Made by a program: the position numbers and the translations under genes
In this document: in pieces, positions 12,284 to 22,024 of the stretch
Layout of the letters: every line of letters starts with the position of its first letter
How positions within the stretch are numbered: position 1 is the first letter of the stretch
Notes under the pieces: model-generated
Databases searched by the model: none
Seen by the model: the letters and a program-made list of their open reading frames with translations, nothing else
What the model was told of the DNA's origin: nothing
Assembly (NCBI GenBank): GCA_037349315.1
Contig: JBAIAC010000033.1
Span: 22,834,001-22,898,000 of the forward strand
Reading direction: 5' to 3'
DNA from: Chelydra serpentina
Taxonomy: Eukaryota > Chordata > Testudines > Chelydridae
DNA: 64,000 bases

Positions 12284-12469
12284 CTAGATCATCCCAGCCA
12301 GGGCTTTGTCAAGCCTGACCTTAAAAACCTCTAAGGAAGGAGATTCCACCACCTCCCTAAGTAACCCATTCCAGTGCTTCACCACCCTACTAGTGAAAAA
12401 GTTTTTCCTAATATCCAACCTAAACCTCCCCACTCTGCAACTTGAGACCATTACTCCTTGTTCTGTCAT
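12284..12469 (-). pseudogene. CR1 ORF2 C-terminal end
   Basis: This open frame gives the conserved CR1 tail, including [20 protein letters not shown] and a stop after KALAGMI. The same peptide ending occurs in the CR1 copy at 49829-50095. In an intact CR1 this region follows the reverse transcriptase. Here it is cut off from the RT part by the element at 12642-13166. Confidence 0.85.
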
Positions 12470-12641
12470 CTTCTACCACTGTGAACAGTCTAGATCCATC
12501 CTCTTTGGAACCCCCTTTTAGGTAGTTGAAAGCAGCTATCAAATCCCCCCTCACTCTTCTCTTCTCTTCTGCAGGCTAAACAATCCCAGTTCCCTCAGCC
12601 TCTCCTCATAAGTCATGTGCTCCAGCCCCCTAATCATTTTT

Positions 12642-13166
12642 ACGAAAATAAGAAAGAAAAACTTGTAGCACCTTAGAGACTAACAAATTTATTTCAGCAT
12701 CAAAGAGAAACTATTGAACTCGAATTGATATGCAAACTAGATTGCGTTGCCTCCGGATTAAATCGAGATTTGGAATGGCTCGGCCATTATGTTAATTGAA
12801 TCTATTTCCCTTAAGTTAACGATCCTCATTCACACCTGTGTGACCATCTTGTTTATCACTTCAAAAGTTTTTTCTTCCCCTGCTGTCATGGTTCCTCTCA
12901 ACTAATTAGCCTCTTAAGATTGGTCTATACACCTCGACCTTATCATGTTTCTCTGACTGTATAAATATCTGTCTACAGTGTATTTCATTCCATGCATCCG
13001 ATGAAGTGGGTATTAACCCACGAAAGCTTATGCTGAAATAAATTTGTTAGTGTCTAAGGTGAAAAAAAAAATGCTGAAATAAATTTGTTAGTCTCTAAGG
13101 TGCTACAAGTTTTTCTTTCTTATTTTCGTTTTGCTGACACAGACTAACACGGCTACTACACTTACA
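12642..13166 (-). mobile_element. Foldback retroelement (Penelope- or SINE-like) in CR1
   Basis: The plus strand reads CTAATCATTTTT at 12630-12641 and again at 13167-13178, a 12-bp target duplication in CR1 sequence that is otherwise continuous. On the minus strand the element begins with the head TAGTAGCCGTGTTAGTCTG at its right edge, followed by the body. Arms 12643-12700 and 13071-13128 are perfect reverse complements (58 of 58). The body block ATGCTGAAATAAATTTGTTA also occurs twice in direct orientation (about 13030 and 13071) around an A9 run. The middle 12701-12990 is unique to this copy here. Variable-length duplications and partial direct plus inverted copies fit Penelope-like elements, but no reverse transcriptase is present; a SINE is the alternative. 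Confidence 0.75.
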
Positions 13167-13178
13167 CTAATCATTTTT

Positions 13179-13949
13179 GTTGCCCTCTGCTGGACTTTCC
13201 AATTTATCCACATCCTTCTTGTAGTGTGGGGCCCAAAACTGGACACAGTACTCCAAATGAGGCCTCACCAGTGCCGAATAGAGGGGAATAATCACGTTCC
13301 TCGATCTGCTGGAAATGCCCCTACTTATACAGCCCAAAATGCCGTTAGCCTTCTTGGCAACAAGGGCACACTGTTGACTCATATTCAGCTTTTCGTCCAC
13401 TGTAACCCCTAGGTCCTTTTCTACAGAACTGCTGCCCAGCCATTCGGTCCCTAGTCTGTAGCAGTGCATGGGATTCTTCCGTCCTAAGTGCAGGACTCTG
13501 CACTTGTCCTTGTTGAACCTCATCAGATTTCTTTTGGCCCAATCCTCTAATTTGTCTAGGTCCCTCTGTATCCTGTCCCTACCCTCCAGCGTATCAACCA
13601 CTCCTCCCAGTTTAGTGTCATCTGCAAACTTGCTAAGGGTGCAGTCCACACCATCCTCCAGATCGTTGATGAAGATATTGAACAAAACCGGCCCCAGCAC
13701 CGACCCTTGGGGCACTCCACTTGATACCGGCTGCCAACTAGACATGGAGCCATTGATCACTACCCGTTGATGACGACCATCCAGCCAGTTTTCTATCCAC
13801 CTTACCGTCCATTCATCCAGCCCATACTTCTTTAACTTGCTGGCAAGAACACTGTGCGAGACTGTATCAAAAGCTTTGTTAAAGTCAAGAAATAGCACAT
13901 CCACTGCTTTCCCCTCATCCACAGAGCCAGTTCTCATCATAGAAGGCAA
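13179..13949 (-). pseudogene. CR1 ORF2 reverse transcriptase core (broken)
   Basis: The minus-strand frame encodes the palm and thumb of a CR1 non-LTR reverse transcriptase. Recognisable blocks in order are [31 protein letters not shown], the catalytic FADD (near 13617-13628) and [14 protein letters not shown], then the thumb with [12 protein letters not shown]. Both catalytic aspartates of FADD are retained. The enzyme would reverse-transcribe LINE RNA at a nicked target, but the copy is dead: it is frameshifted against the upstream part near 13930-13949 and its downstream end is cut by the foldback element at 13166. The preserved active site suggests a fairly young insertion. Confidence 0.88.
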
Positions 13950-14535
13950 TTAGGTTAGTCAGGCATGACTTGCCCTTGGTGAATCCATGCTGACTGTTCC
14001 TGATCACTTTCCCCTCCTTTAAGTGGTTCCGAATTGATTCCTTGAGGACCTGTTCCATGATTTTTCCAGGGACTGAAGTGAGACTGACTGGCCTGTAGTT
14101 CCCCAGATCTTCCTTCTTCCCTTTTTTAAAGATGGGCACCACATTAGCTTTTTTCCAGTCATCCGGGACCAACCCCGATTGCCATGATTTGTCAAAGATA
14201 ATGGCCAATGGCTCTGCAATCACATCGGCCTACTCCTTTAGCACCCTTGGATGCAGTGCATCCGGCCCCATGGACTTGTGTTCGTCCAGCTTTTCTAAAT
14301 AGTCCCAAACTACTACTTTCTCCACAGAGGGCTGGTCACCTCCTCCCCATACCGTGCTGCGGAGTGCAGCCGCCTGGGAGCTGACCTTGTCTGTGAAGAC
14401 AGAGGCAAAAAAAGCATTGAGTACGCTAGCTTTCTCCACATCCTCTGTCACTAGGTTCCCTCCCTCATTCAGCAAGGGGCCCACACTTTCCTTGACTTTC
14501 TTCTTGTTGCTCACATACCTGAAGAAACCCACGTG
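13915..14535 (-). pseudogene. CR1 ORF2 linker and N-terminal RT part (broken)
   Basis: Reading leftwards on the minus strand, the frame gives [18 protein letters not shown] and [11 protein letters not shown] (the CR1 linker) and HPRVLKE, then a TAG stop at 14230-14232. The same frame continues with [14 protein letters not shown] and [10 protein letters not shown], the first reverse transcriptase motifs, as far as [14 protein letters not shown]. After that a small deletion near 13930-13949 shifts the frame into the RT core. The stop and the frameshift are the two visible lesions. The endonuclease domain upstream is absent because the element is 5' truncated. Confidence 0.85.
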
Positions 14536-14716
14536 CGAAAGCCTGGGAAGGAGGGGGAGAAGCTGAGCGGCGTCGGCGCAGAGTGGAGGTGAGCTGGGGC
14601 GGCGGGGGCACATTTCTAGGGACGGAATGGCCAGCACCAGAATGCCGCCCCTAGAAATGTGCTGCCCCAAGCACCAGCTTGTTTTGCTGGTGCCTAGAGC
14701 TGGCCCTGGCTGGACA

Positions 14717-15604
14717 TGGCAAAGCTGTCCCCCTATCACAGGTTTTGGGCCTTTGCCATATTCATGGGACCTGTCATTCATTTCCTGAGGTAAGTAAGGG
14801 AGTAAGAAATCTTTTCCTTAGATGATATCATATTGCAGCAAAGCCAGAAGGGCATTGAAGGCTGTATATCTCTGCCATAGTTCATCTGTTAAAGGCCTGA
14901 GGGTTTTTTTGGAATTCAGTGTAGATGCATCAGCTCTAAGGCGGAAAGCCATAACAAATGCCAGGGAAGCAAGCATCTACCATGGAAGGCCAGCTCGCTA
15001 GACCTCATCAGATCGTGAAGAAATGTCAGCCTATTTGCACATCACTCCTCTGTAGGCTTATTCCAGAAATCCCAATGATGAATGTGTCAAAACCTACTTT
15101 AGTTATCAAAATAAGTGGGTTATGGAGACCTATGGAATGCCCCATTAAGCATAAACAAATGAGACCTGCTTTCAATCTTAAATCTCTCAGCAGGTTACTG
15201 ATAAACCAGACAATGGTACTGCAGTGTTTTACCTGACTAGAATGAACTCCTATGACGTAGTAGTAGTTGCTCGGAGGTGGATACTGCTATTACAAGTTGG
15301 AATTCAGAATTCCATTCCTCAGTCCTGCACTATTGGAGTCTTCCTTGTGTCTGCCCATGTATTTCCCCAGATTTGGCACTGAATGAACATTTAAAAATAT
15401 TTTTGACTGTCATATGCTATTACGGAGAACACACTACTTCCCACTTTTCTGAAAGACATAGTGAAATTAATTTTAAAATGACTAAAAATCACCTATGTTA
15501 ATGTCCAGATTAATTGGCAGCAATTTATAATTAAGTCCACTTAAAATTTTACCGCATGCCATATTAGAAGAGCTCCAATGACTGGAAGTTAAAGCTAGAC
15601 AAAT
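14717..15604. other. Unique sequence, no gene seen
   Basis: No recognised exon or repeat between the hAT nest and the next CR1 tail. An open frame at 14958-15236 (plus) has no recognisable domain. Confidence 0.5.
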
Positions 15605-15843
15605 TCAGAATGGAAATAAGCTGTAAATTTTTTAACAGTGAGAATAATTAACCATTAGAATAATTTATCAAGGGTCGTGGTGGATTCTCCATCACTGACA
15701 ATTTTAAAATCAAGATCAGATATTTTTCTGGAAGATCTGCTCTAGGAATTATTTTGAGGAAGTTCTGTGGCCTGTGTTGTACAGGAGGTCAGACTAGATG
15801 ATCACAATGGAACCTTCTGGCCTTGGAATCTATGAATCTATAT
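15605..15843 (+). repeat. CR1 LINE 3' end (older subfamily)
   Basis: The plus strand contains GGTGGATTCTCCATCACTGA, AGACTAGATGATCACAATGG and the terminal repeat GAATCTATGAATCTAT, which mark the end of CR1 ORF2 and the short 3' UTR of an older subfamily. The copy is heavily 5' truncated and has no open frame. It differs clearly from the CR1 tail at 12198. Confidence 0.8.
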
Positions 15844-16589
15844 AACCCAAACTATAGTGGTTTAATGTTGTCATTTAATTTTGGAATATTTGTGGCAGAT
15901 TTAAGTTTTCCATTTGCTAATCTTGCCCATATAACTTTTTTTAAAATAATGCCATGGTCATTTTGTGGAAAAGGAGCTTATGAAGTTTCACTCTTATGAA
16001 TTGTCGCAAGAAGATTTAAGTGAGTCAATCTCTTTCCTATATAACCATTTTCCTATTCCAGTTTGATATCAAAGGAAAAATGACTTTAAATCAGTCTTTG
16101 TGCTCAAGCTCGAAACATGACTTATTTGTCATATACAGCCTGTGAAAGTGCTCCCAACTAAATGCACTTTTCTACTTCGTGCCTTTTCTAGAGGGCTCAA
16201 AAATTTATTTCTAATGTTTTCTAACTGCTTTACAAAAATAAAAAGAATAATGCAATATAGACCACAGGATGGAAGTCATTATGCTATAGGGCAATTCATG
16301 GGAGATTGGAAGAAATGTAGTATTCTGGATTTTCTGATGGCTGCCAGAATTATAACTGATATAGAGCCTGACCCTCCTAACACTGAAATCAATGGCAGAC
16401 TCCCAATATCAAGCCCATAATAATTTGCTGGTCTTTTTGTCTGACCCAAGTGAAATGTGAACTCCTTGGGTCAAATTATACCAGGTTAGTATGGGTTCCC
16501 TAAAAGAAGCAGAGGTAGCAGGAAGCTCCTTTCTCTCAGCATATATATGCAGGAGCAGGAGGCAAGCTCAGTGCTGCCAAGTGTGAAAC
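15844..16589. other. Unique sequence with a palindromic repeat remnant
   Basis: No gene is seen. At about 16364-16418 lies a weak copy of the small dispersed palindromic repeat (GAGCCTGACCCTCC on the left, TCAAGCCC on the right). Confidence 0.45.
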
Positions 16590-17134
16590 ATCTCATGTGA
16601 CACGTGTTCCAGCAGCCCCGACACCCCCTTTGCCCCCCCTTCCCCCGGCCTGAGCCCCGAGACCCCTTCCTCTCTCCTCCCTTCCCCCCCCCCCCCCCCG
16701 TGGCCAGAGGAGCCCTGAGTCCCCCCCAGTCTGATCGGAGGGGCCCCGGGCTGGCCAGAGACCCTGCAGCTGCCCCGCCCCGCCCCTCCGCAGACCCCAG
16801 GCTGCCCCGCAAAAATTCCAAAGCTCTTCTCTTCTCTCTTCCGGAAGAAGAACCTGAGCTTTTGCTATGCCCCATGCAGGTTCCGGGGCAGCTGAGGAGG
16901 CGGTATGTGTTACTCAGCATCCCGGGTTCATGAGTAATTTCCTTGAGTCCAGGGAGCTTACTGGTGAACCCAGGAAACTGAATAGCACATACCATCTCCT
17001 CAGCTGCCCTGGAACCTGCATGGGGCATAATAAAAAGCAACTCCCCCGCCCCCCCCACAACCTGGGTCCCGCGTCAGCAGCTGCGCTAGGGAAGGCAGAG
17101 CCTCCCCTGGCCTATTCTACCTGCTGCCCACGAG
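16590..17134. repeat. GC-rich foldback repeat, unclassified
   Basis: A GC-rich block with a long C run (about 16683-16699) is followed by an inverted repeat with arms 16866-16930 and 16965-17029 that match at 57 of 65 positions around a 34-bp spacer. Both arms include TATGCCCCATGCAGGTTCC. Open frames on both strands cross the block, but they are mirror reads of the palindrome and low-complexity C-rich DNA, not proteins. It is probably a non-autonomous DNA transposon, but I found no terminal repeats with target duplications. Confidence 0.5.
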
Positions 17135-18420
17135 TATAATAGTAGCAATATACTACTGATCACCTGACCAAAATAGTGATCATGATTATGAAATGCTCCA
17201 GGAGATTAGAGAGGCTATAAGAATAGAAAACTCAACAATAATGGGAGTTTTCAACTATCCCCATATTAACTGGGTACATGTCACTTCAGGGATGGGATGC
17301 TGAGATAAAATTTTAAGACAGCATTAATGACTGCTTCTTGAAATGGCTAGTCCTGGAAACCCACAAGGTGAGAAACAGTTCTTGATTTAGTCCTAAATGG
17401 AGCACAGGATCTGGTCCAAGAGGTGAATATAGCTGAACTGCTTAGTAATAACTATAATGTAACTAATTTAACATCTTTGTGGGTGGGGAAAATACCAAGG
17501 AAGCCCAACACAAGAGCATTTACATTTCAGAAAGGGGAACTACACAGTAGCGTAGCCGGGCGGGGGGGGGGGGGGGGAACAGGGGGAGCAGCTGCTCCCC
17601 CACTGAGCAGAAGCAGCGCCTTTTTTTGCTCCCGACGCTTTTTGCTCCTACGCTGCAGCCAGAGCGGAGCATTTTTTTTTGCTCCCTGTGCCTTTTTTGC
17701 TCCCGGCACCTTTTTTTAGCTCCGCTCCCCCTGTGCTCTAAACCCGGCTACGCCACCGGAACTACACAAAATGAGAGAGCTGGTTAAATGGAAATTAAAA
17801 GGTACAGTCACAAGAGTGAAATGCTTACAAGCTGCATGGAAACTTTTAAAAAACATCATAATAGAGGCTCAAATTAAATGTATACCCTCAAATTAAAAAA
17901 CATAGAGGACCAAAATAGTGTCATCAAGACTAAACAGAGTAAAAGAGGTGGTTAGAGGCAAAAAGGCATCCTTTAAAAATGGGACGTCAAATCCTACTGA
18001 GGACAATAAAAGGAGCATAAACTCTGGCAAGTCAAGTGTAAAAGTAGAATTGGGCAGGCCAAAAAAGAAATTGAAGAGCAACTAGCAAAAGACACAAACT
18101 AACAGCAAGAAACAGGTAAGTAATTCAGAATCAGTAGGGCCACTGGACAATCAAGGTGCTAAAGGAGCACTCAAGGGAGTAAAGGTTATTGTGGAGAAGC
18201 TAAATGAATTATTTGAGTCAGTGTTCATTGCAGATGATGTGAGGGAGATTCCCACATCTGAGCTATTCTTTTTAGGTGACCGATCTAAAGAACTGTCCCA
18301 GACTAAGGTGTCACTATAGGTAGTTTTGGAATACCAGATTGTATTCGCCCAAGAGTTCTGAAGGAACTCAAATATAAAATTGCAGAACTACTAACTGTGA
18401 TATGAAAACAGTAGCCTGAT
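17135..18420 (+). pseudogene. CR1 ORF2 endonuclease end and linker (broken)
   Basis: The plus strand encodes the last part of the CR1 AP-type endonuclease: EIREAIRIENSTIMG followed by VFNYPHINW at about 17247-17273. The conserved motif GDFN is changed to GVFN, removing the catalytic aspartate. After the MITE at 17545-17758 the linker continues with ELVKWKLKGTVTRVKC and later EKLNELFESVF, and it stops before the reverse transcriptase motifs. Frames are interrupted by stops. It is older and more diverged than the CR1 at 12198 and is truncated at both ends. Confidence 0.75.
17545..17758. mobile_element. hAT-type MITE (CAGTAGCG family)
   Basis: The ends are CAGTAGCGTAGCC and GGCTACGCCACCG, inverted repeats with two mismatches. 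GAACTACA lies on both sides (17537-17544 and 17759-17766), a perfect 8-bp duplication inside CR1 coding sequence. The 214-bp interior has a G15 run and repeated T-tract/GCTCC units. Related copies are at 43733-44040 and 58968-59243. Confidence 0.9.
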
Positions 18421-19505
18421 ACCATGAATACAATAAATTAGAAAAGATATATGCAGGTATATGAAGGTTTATTTTACAAGGTACAGGGTTACGCCATTGT
18501 AATTTTGGTTAGGACATTAAAATAACCTTTTATGTGATCAGTTTTTTAAAATGTATTTTACTAGTTTGACTATTTCCCAGTTATTTGGCCAACTGCTGAT
18601 CCCATTGAAGTCAGTACAAAAATTTACACAGACTTCAGAGGGAGCAGGAGTGGGTCCATTAGGAGAAAGTGATGCTTGTTGACATTAATATCTTTGTCAT
18701 CAAGCTATGAAAGTACAGTCTGTATAAAGACTAACAAAACAATTATTAGGGTAGTGGCATGTTGTCATCCACTACCTCCTTTTCTCATAAATGCAAAGAT
18801 CAGACTTCAAGGATCTTTCAGACACTTGGTGAGTGTATTTTGATCAAAGTTTCATGTATCAGCTAAAGGGGTCTCTGACATAGATCAAGTAAACAAATCT
18901 CTCTCCTAATTTTCATGTGCAGTCAGTCTATTTTCATCTAGAATGTGTGAAAATATTCAAACAAGCTTTGTACATCTTGGGTTTTATTCTTTATACCCTC
19001 ATCTATATATTCTGATTTCTATAGCCTCATTCAATACAGGCCTTTCTGAGGGGGTGCAAAGGGAACTTATCTTACTGAAAGTGATCTATGGAGCATTGTT
19101 TGTTTTAATAAACTGTATGTAGTGTATTAAGAATTGAAAATCTCTAACCACACGCAATTCATCTGGGTTTGGATTTCATTAGAATTACAAAACTTAGAGA
19201 AAGTTAGTCAAAAGGGCCACCAACCTTATTGAATATTCCACGTGAACCTGGTTTATGTTTTGTATCTGCTAATATTCTAAGCAACTTTTAAAAAATGTGT
19301 CTGTTATTTTTATGAGTGTTTGAGAGAAGAGATTCTTTTAGTTATGAAATCCTGACCATAGAGAGTTCTCCACTTGCTTGTATCATGCATTGGATCCAGA
19401 CACAAATTGAAACGTGAATGCAAATCAGAATTTGAAAAGAAATATGAGGCTTTGATCTTGTGGGCCTACTACGCACTCTACTTCCTCCAAAAATGTCTTG
19501 AGAAA
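18421..19505. other. Unique sequence with one palindromic repeat
   Basis: No gene is seen. At about 18590-18658 there is a copy of the small palindromic repeat, with TCCCATTGAAGTCAGT on the left and ACTTCAGAGGGAGCAGGA on the right. The rest is AT-rich. Confidence 0.5.
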
Positions 19506-19700
19506 CAGCATGATCTAGTGGCTACAGACAGGAGTGAAATGCTGGCTCCATTGAAGTAAATGTCAAACCTCCCATTGACTTTAGTGGAGCCAAGCCTTCA
19601 CCTATGGGCTCCTTTATTCCCATCTCTGTCACTGACCTGCAGTGAGACCTTGGACAAGTCACCTCATCTTTCTCTGCCTCTTTTTCCACACTTTCTCTCT
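19506..19700 (+). repeat. MIR-like CORE-SINE, interrupted
   Basis: The start CAGCATGATCTAGTGG resembles the tRNA-derived head of MIR (…AGTGGTTA…). After a gap it resumes with TCTGTCACTGACCTGCAG and GTGAGACCTTGGACAAGTCA, the conserved MIR core, then a pyrimidine-rich tail. The sequence between them is occupied by the palindromic repeat at 19533-19601. MIR is an ancient tetrapod SINE, so this sets a lower bound on the age of the site. Confidence 0.55.
19533..19601. repeat. Small dispersed palindromic repeat inside MIR
   Basis: The arms 19533-19561 and 19573-19601 match as reverse complements at 22 of 29 positions. The core is CTCCATTGAAGT / ACTTTAGTGGAG. It splits the MIR-like SINE, so it looks like a mobile insertion rather than part of MIR. 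At least eight similar units occur in this window. Confidence 0.65.
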
Positions 19701-20726
19701 TACTTGCATCCAGCGCTTTATCCCTCCAACATGTAGAGTCTTTGTGTTGTTTTTTTTTAAAACTTCCTAGAATATATAAAAATTGTAAAATAAATTGAAT
19801 GACAAGAAAAACATTAGTTAAGGGGGGGTGGGAAATCTGAGACCAGGAAATAAGATGTTACGATACACATTCCTTTCTAAAAACTATAAAATAAAGTCTG
19901 AAAGATTGCATGACAGATTAGTATGAATATATGAATGTGGTTCTTTAAATGATTCTTGGTTGCCTTAAAAAAAAAACATAGTGAGTGGGAACTGGCTGGA
20001 TCTTGATTGGTAACTGATACAAAAGGCCAAATTCCTCTTAAGTATTTTAGTGCAGTTACACCACGGATGATTTTGATGCAAATATTTTTACATCAAGGAA
20101 GTAGTGTTTTAAGAATGACTGGCAGATTTTAGGATAACTTAACTAACAACCAGAAACAATGTATAAGGTGTAAGTCTATTGATGCTGCTATAATTTAGCC
20201 TACCTCTATCCTCAATCTCTGCAGTTAGTTTTTACCTCTGTGTAAGAATCTCTGAGAATCAATAGAAAGCATGGCACTGCAGAATATGCGGCAACTACAG
20301 GTGGTAGAAAAACTTTAAACTTTAAAATTTTGATTTTTTTAAATTGAAATTTAAATTTTTGACTGAAATCCCCTCCCCCCCCCCATTTTTTTGGCCAAAA
20401 AATCTGCTAACATTTTATTTTGTTTCTCAGTCACTGTTAGTGGCAACTTTAAACTTTCTATAGAAACATAACCCTTTATAGTAATGGGTCACTAGTTTGA
20501 AAGTGATGATTGGATATGGTTCTGGTGGACAGATATTGCCATAACAAAAACCACTGTGGCTGAAACTGATTGGCAAGCCTGCTAATAAGTAGGGAGGACA
20601 AGGACTTAAATGGGCTTGTGGAATAAGATACCCCCTTTGTCCCCTAGAGGTGGGCCATCTTGTGTGGAAGTTTGCATTGCTTTTAGCTTTGCTGTGTTTG
20701 TTGCATGAGGAAAGATAGAAGCAGTG
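19701..20726. other. Unique AT-rich sequence, no gene seen
   Basis: No coding signature. Around 20300-20400 there is an A/T-rich low-complexity stretch followed by a C-run, probably a decayed repeat. Confidence 0.5.
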
Positions 20727-20925
20727 CCAGCTTTAGCAGGTGTGGGGCCCCACGCCAAGAGCGACGGCGGGGCCTCTCCGCAAAAATGCCTCCGAAAGCG
20801 GCGGCCGCGCTTGACCTGCGGCTGAAATGCCGCCGAATACTCAAGTATTTGGCGGCCGCGGCCAAGCTCCTGCAGAAGTTCCACCAGAGTGCCGGACGTT
20901 GCGGGGCCCTGACACAGATGTTGCA
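20727..20925. repeat. GC-rich MITE-like fragment
   Basis: An abrupt GC-rich island contains the near-perfect hairpin GCCGCCGAATA / TATTTGGCGGC around CTCAAG, and repeated GCGGC blocks. The style matches the GC-rich interiors of the hAT MITEs elsewhere in this window. No terminal repeat or target duplication could be identified. Open frames on both strands are by-products of base composition. Confidence 0.5.
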
Positions 20926-21648
20926 GGATTTACAACTTTTCTCTCTAGAATGGGAGACCAGACTCTACGCACTAGTGTAGAGACCGCCACAGAGGTTGCA
21001 TTTTCATTAGTTACTTTTATTCTAAACATGTGACTCATCTGTTCCAAGATGATTTAAAATTAAGCCAGTTGTGAATATTCCTTACTTCAAGGGGAAGGAA
21101 ATAGTTGAGTTAACAGGCTTTTTGTTTAAATCAAACAGCTGACAGACAATAACATTTGGTGTGTGACTCTTACAGGGATGTTTTTCAAGGGCTCTTTGTA
21201 ACATTAATTGCTGACTAATCTATTATGTCAAGCTCATTCCCAGATGAGCTTTTCTCTCAAAAGTACATTTGGAAAGGTTAGTTCAAAAGACTCTCTGGGA
21301 GTATAGATTCCCAAGTTTACAATACAATGCATACTGCTTAGAACAGACACATCTGTGCTCCTTTCTTTTGTCTACTCCATCTAATGTCCCAGTGAGGCAG
21401 ACAGGCATTGAGATAGAGTGTGACAGAAATGTATTGAGCTACTAGAGTTTGGAGAGTGAAAATAGATTGTAAAAATAAGAGGCTACTTGAAATCCTAGGT
21501 AGTAACCTGTTTCTTTATACTATGTCTAACTTTGTATTCTCCAGTCAGATGAGAATTTCTCTTCCCATTTCTTATGTCATTAAACTAGTTTTGAATCTCC
21601 CTGCATCTATTTTTCAAACTGTTTAAAGCTTATTTGGCTATGATTATA
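20926..21648. other. Unique sequence, no gene seen
   Basis: Ordinary AT-rich sequence with no recognised element. Confidence 0.5.
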
Positions 21649-22024
21649 AAATAGAATCTCAAAATTACGAACACCTCAGAAATGGAAGTTGATCATAACT
21701 CTGAACAAAACATTATGGTTGTTCTTTCAAAAGTTTCCAACTGAACATTGACTTAATACAACTTTGAAATTTTACTATGAAGAAGAAAAATGCTGCTTTT
21801 AACGATCTTCATTTAAATGAAACAAGCACAGAAACAAATTTCTTCACCTTGTCAAATCTTTTTTAAACTTTCCCTTTTTTTTTAGTAGTTTACATTTAAC
21901 ACAGTTCTGTACTGTGGGTTTTTTTGGTCTCTGTTGCCTGATTGCATACTTCCAGTTCCAAATGAGGCGTGTGGTTGACTGGTCAGTTTTTAACTCTGGT
22001 GTTCCTAACTCTGAGGTTCTACTA
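21649..22024. mobile_element. Mariner/Tigger-like MITE
   Basis: The left end TAGAATCTCAAAATTACGAA and the right end (reversed: TAGAACCTCAGAGTTAGGAA) are inverted repeats about 28 bp long. A second worn block ATCATAACTCTGAA lies just inside the left end. TA dinucleotides flank the ends, as expected for Tc1/mariner or pogo-type elements, but the exact termini are ambiguous by a few bases. The interior is AT-rich and has no transposase frame. I recall this as a common turtle repeat. Confidence 0.65.

Larger units (their letters stand above)
12198..14535 (-). mobile_element. CR1 LINE, 5'-truncated, with an insertion
   Basis: The 3' end of the LINE is at the left, where the plus strand reads TCATAGAATCATAGAAT, the short terminal repeat of CR1 read backwards. 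Going leftwards on the minus strand the element encodes the linker, the reverse transcriptase and the C-terminal part of ORF2, then a short 3' UTR. The endonuclease half is missing, as in typical CR1 5' truncation. It lies inside the hAT element and is interrupted at 12642-13166 by a foldback element. The 5' edge is estimated from where hAT-like GC-rich sequence resumes. One in-frame TAG and one frameshift make it non-functional. Confidence 0.9.
11795..14708. mobile_element. hAT-type element, split by a CR1 insertion
   Basis: The left end CAGGCCGGCTCTAGG and right end CCTAGAGCTGGCCCTG are inverted repeats with one substitution and one indel. GCTGGACA lies immediately outside both ends (11787-11794 and 14709-14716), a perfect 8-bp hAT duplication. 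The element's own DNA is about 11795-12197 plus 14536-14708 (roughly 575 bp, GC-rich, non-coding). The middle is a CR1 LINE that itself holds a foldback element. The hAT insertion therefore came first, the CR1 second and the foldback third. Confidence 0.9.

Noticed and set aside
13468..13770. Plus-strand open frame of 100 codons
   Set aside because: It is the antisense of the CR1 reverse transcriptase.
16486..17058. Open frame of 190 codons on the minus strand and overlapping plus-strand frames
   Set aside because: They read both sides of a palindrome plus C-rich low-complexity DNA; the same short peptide appears on both strands because of the inverted repeat.
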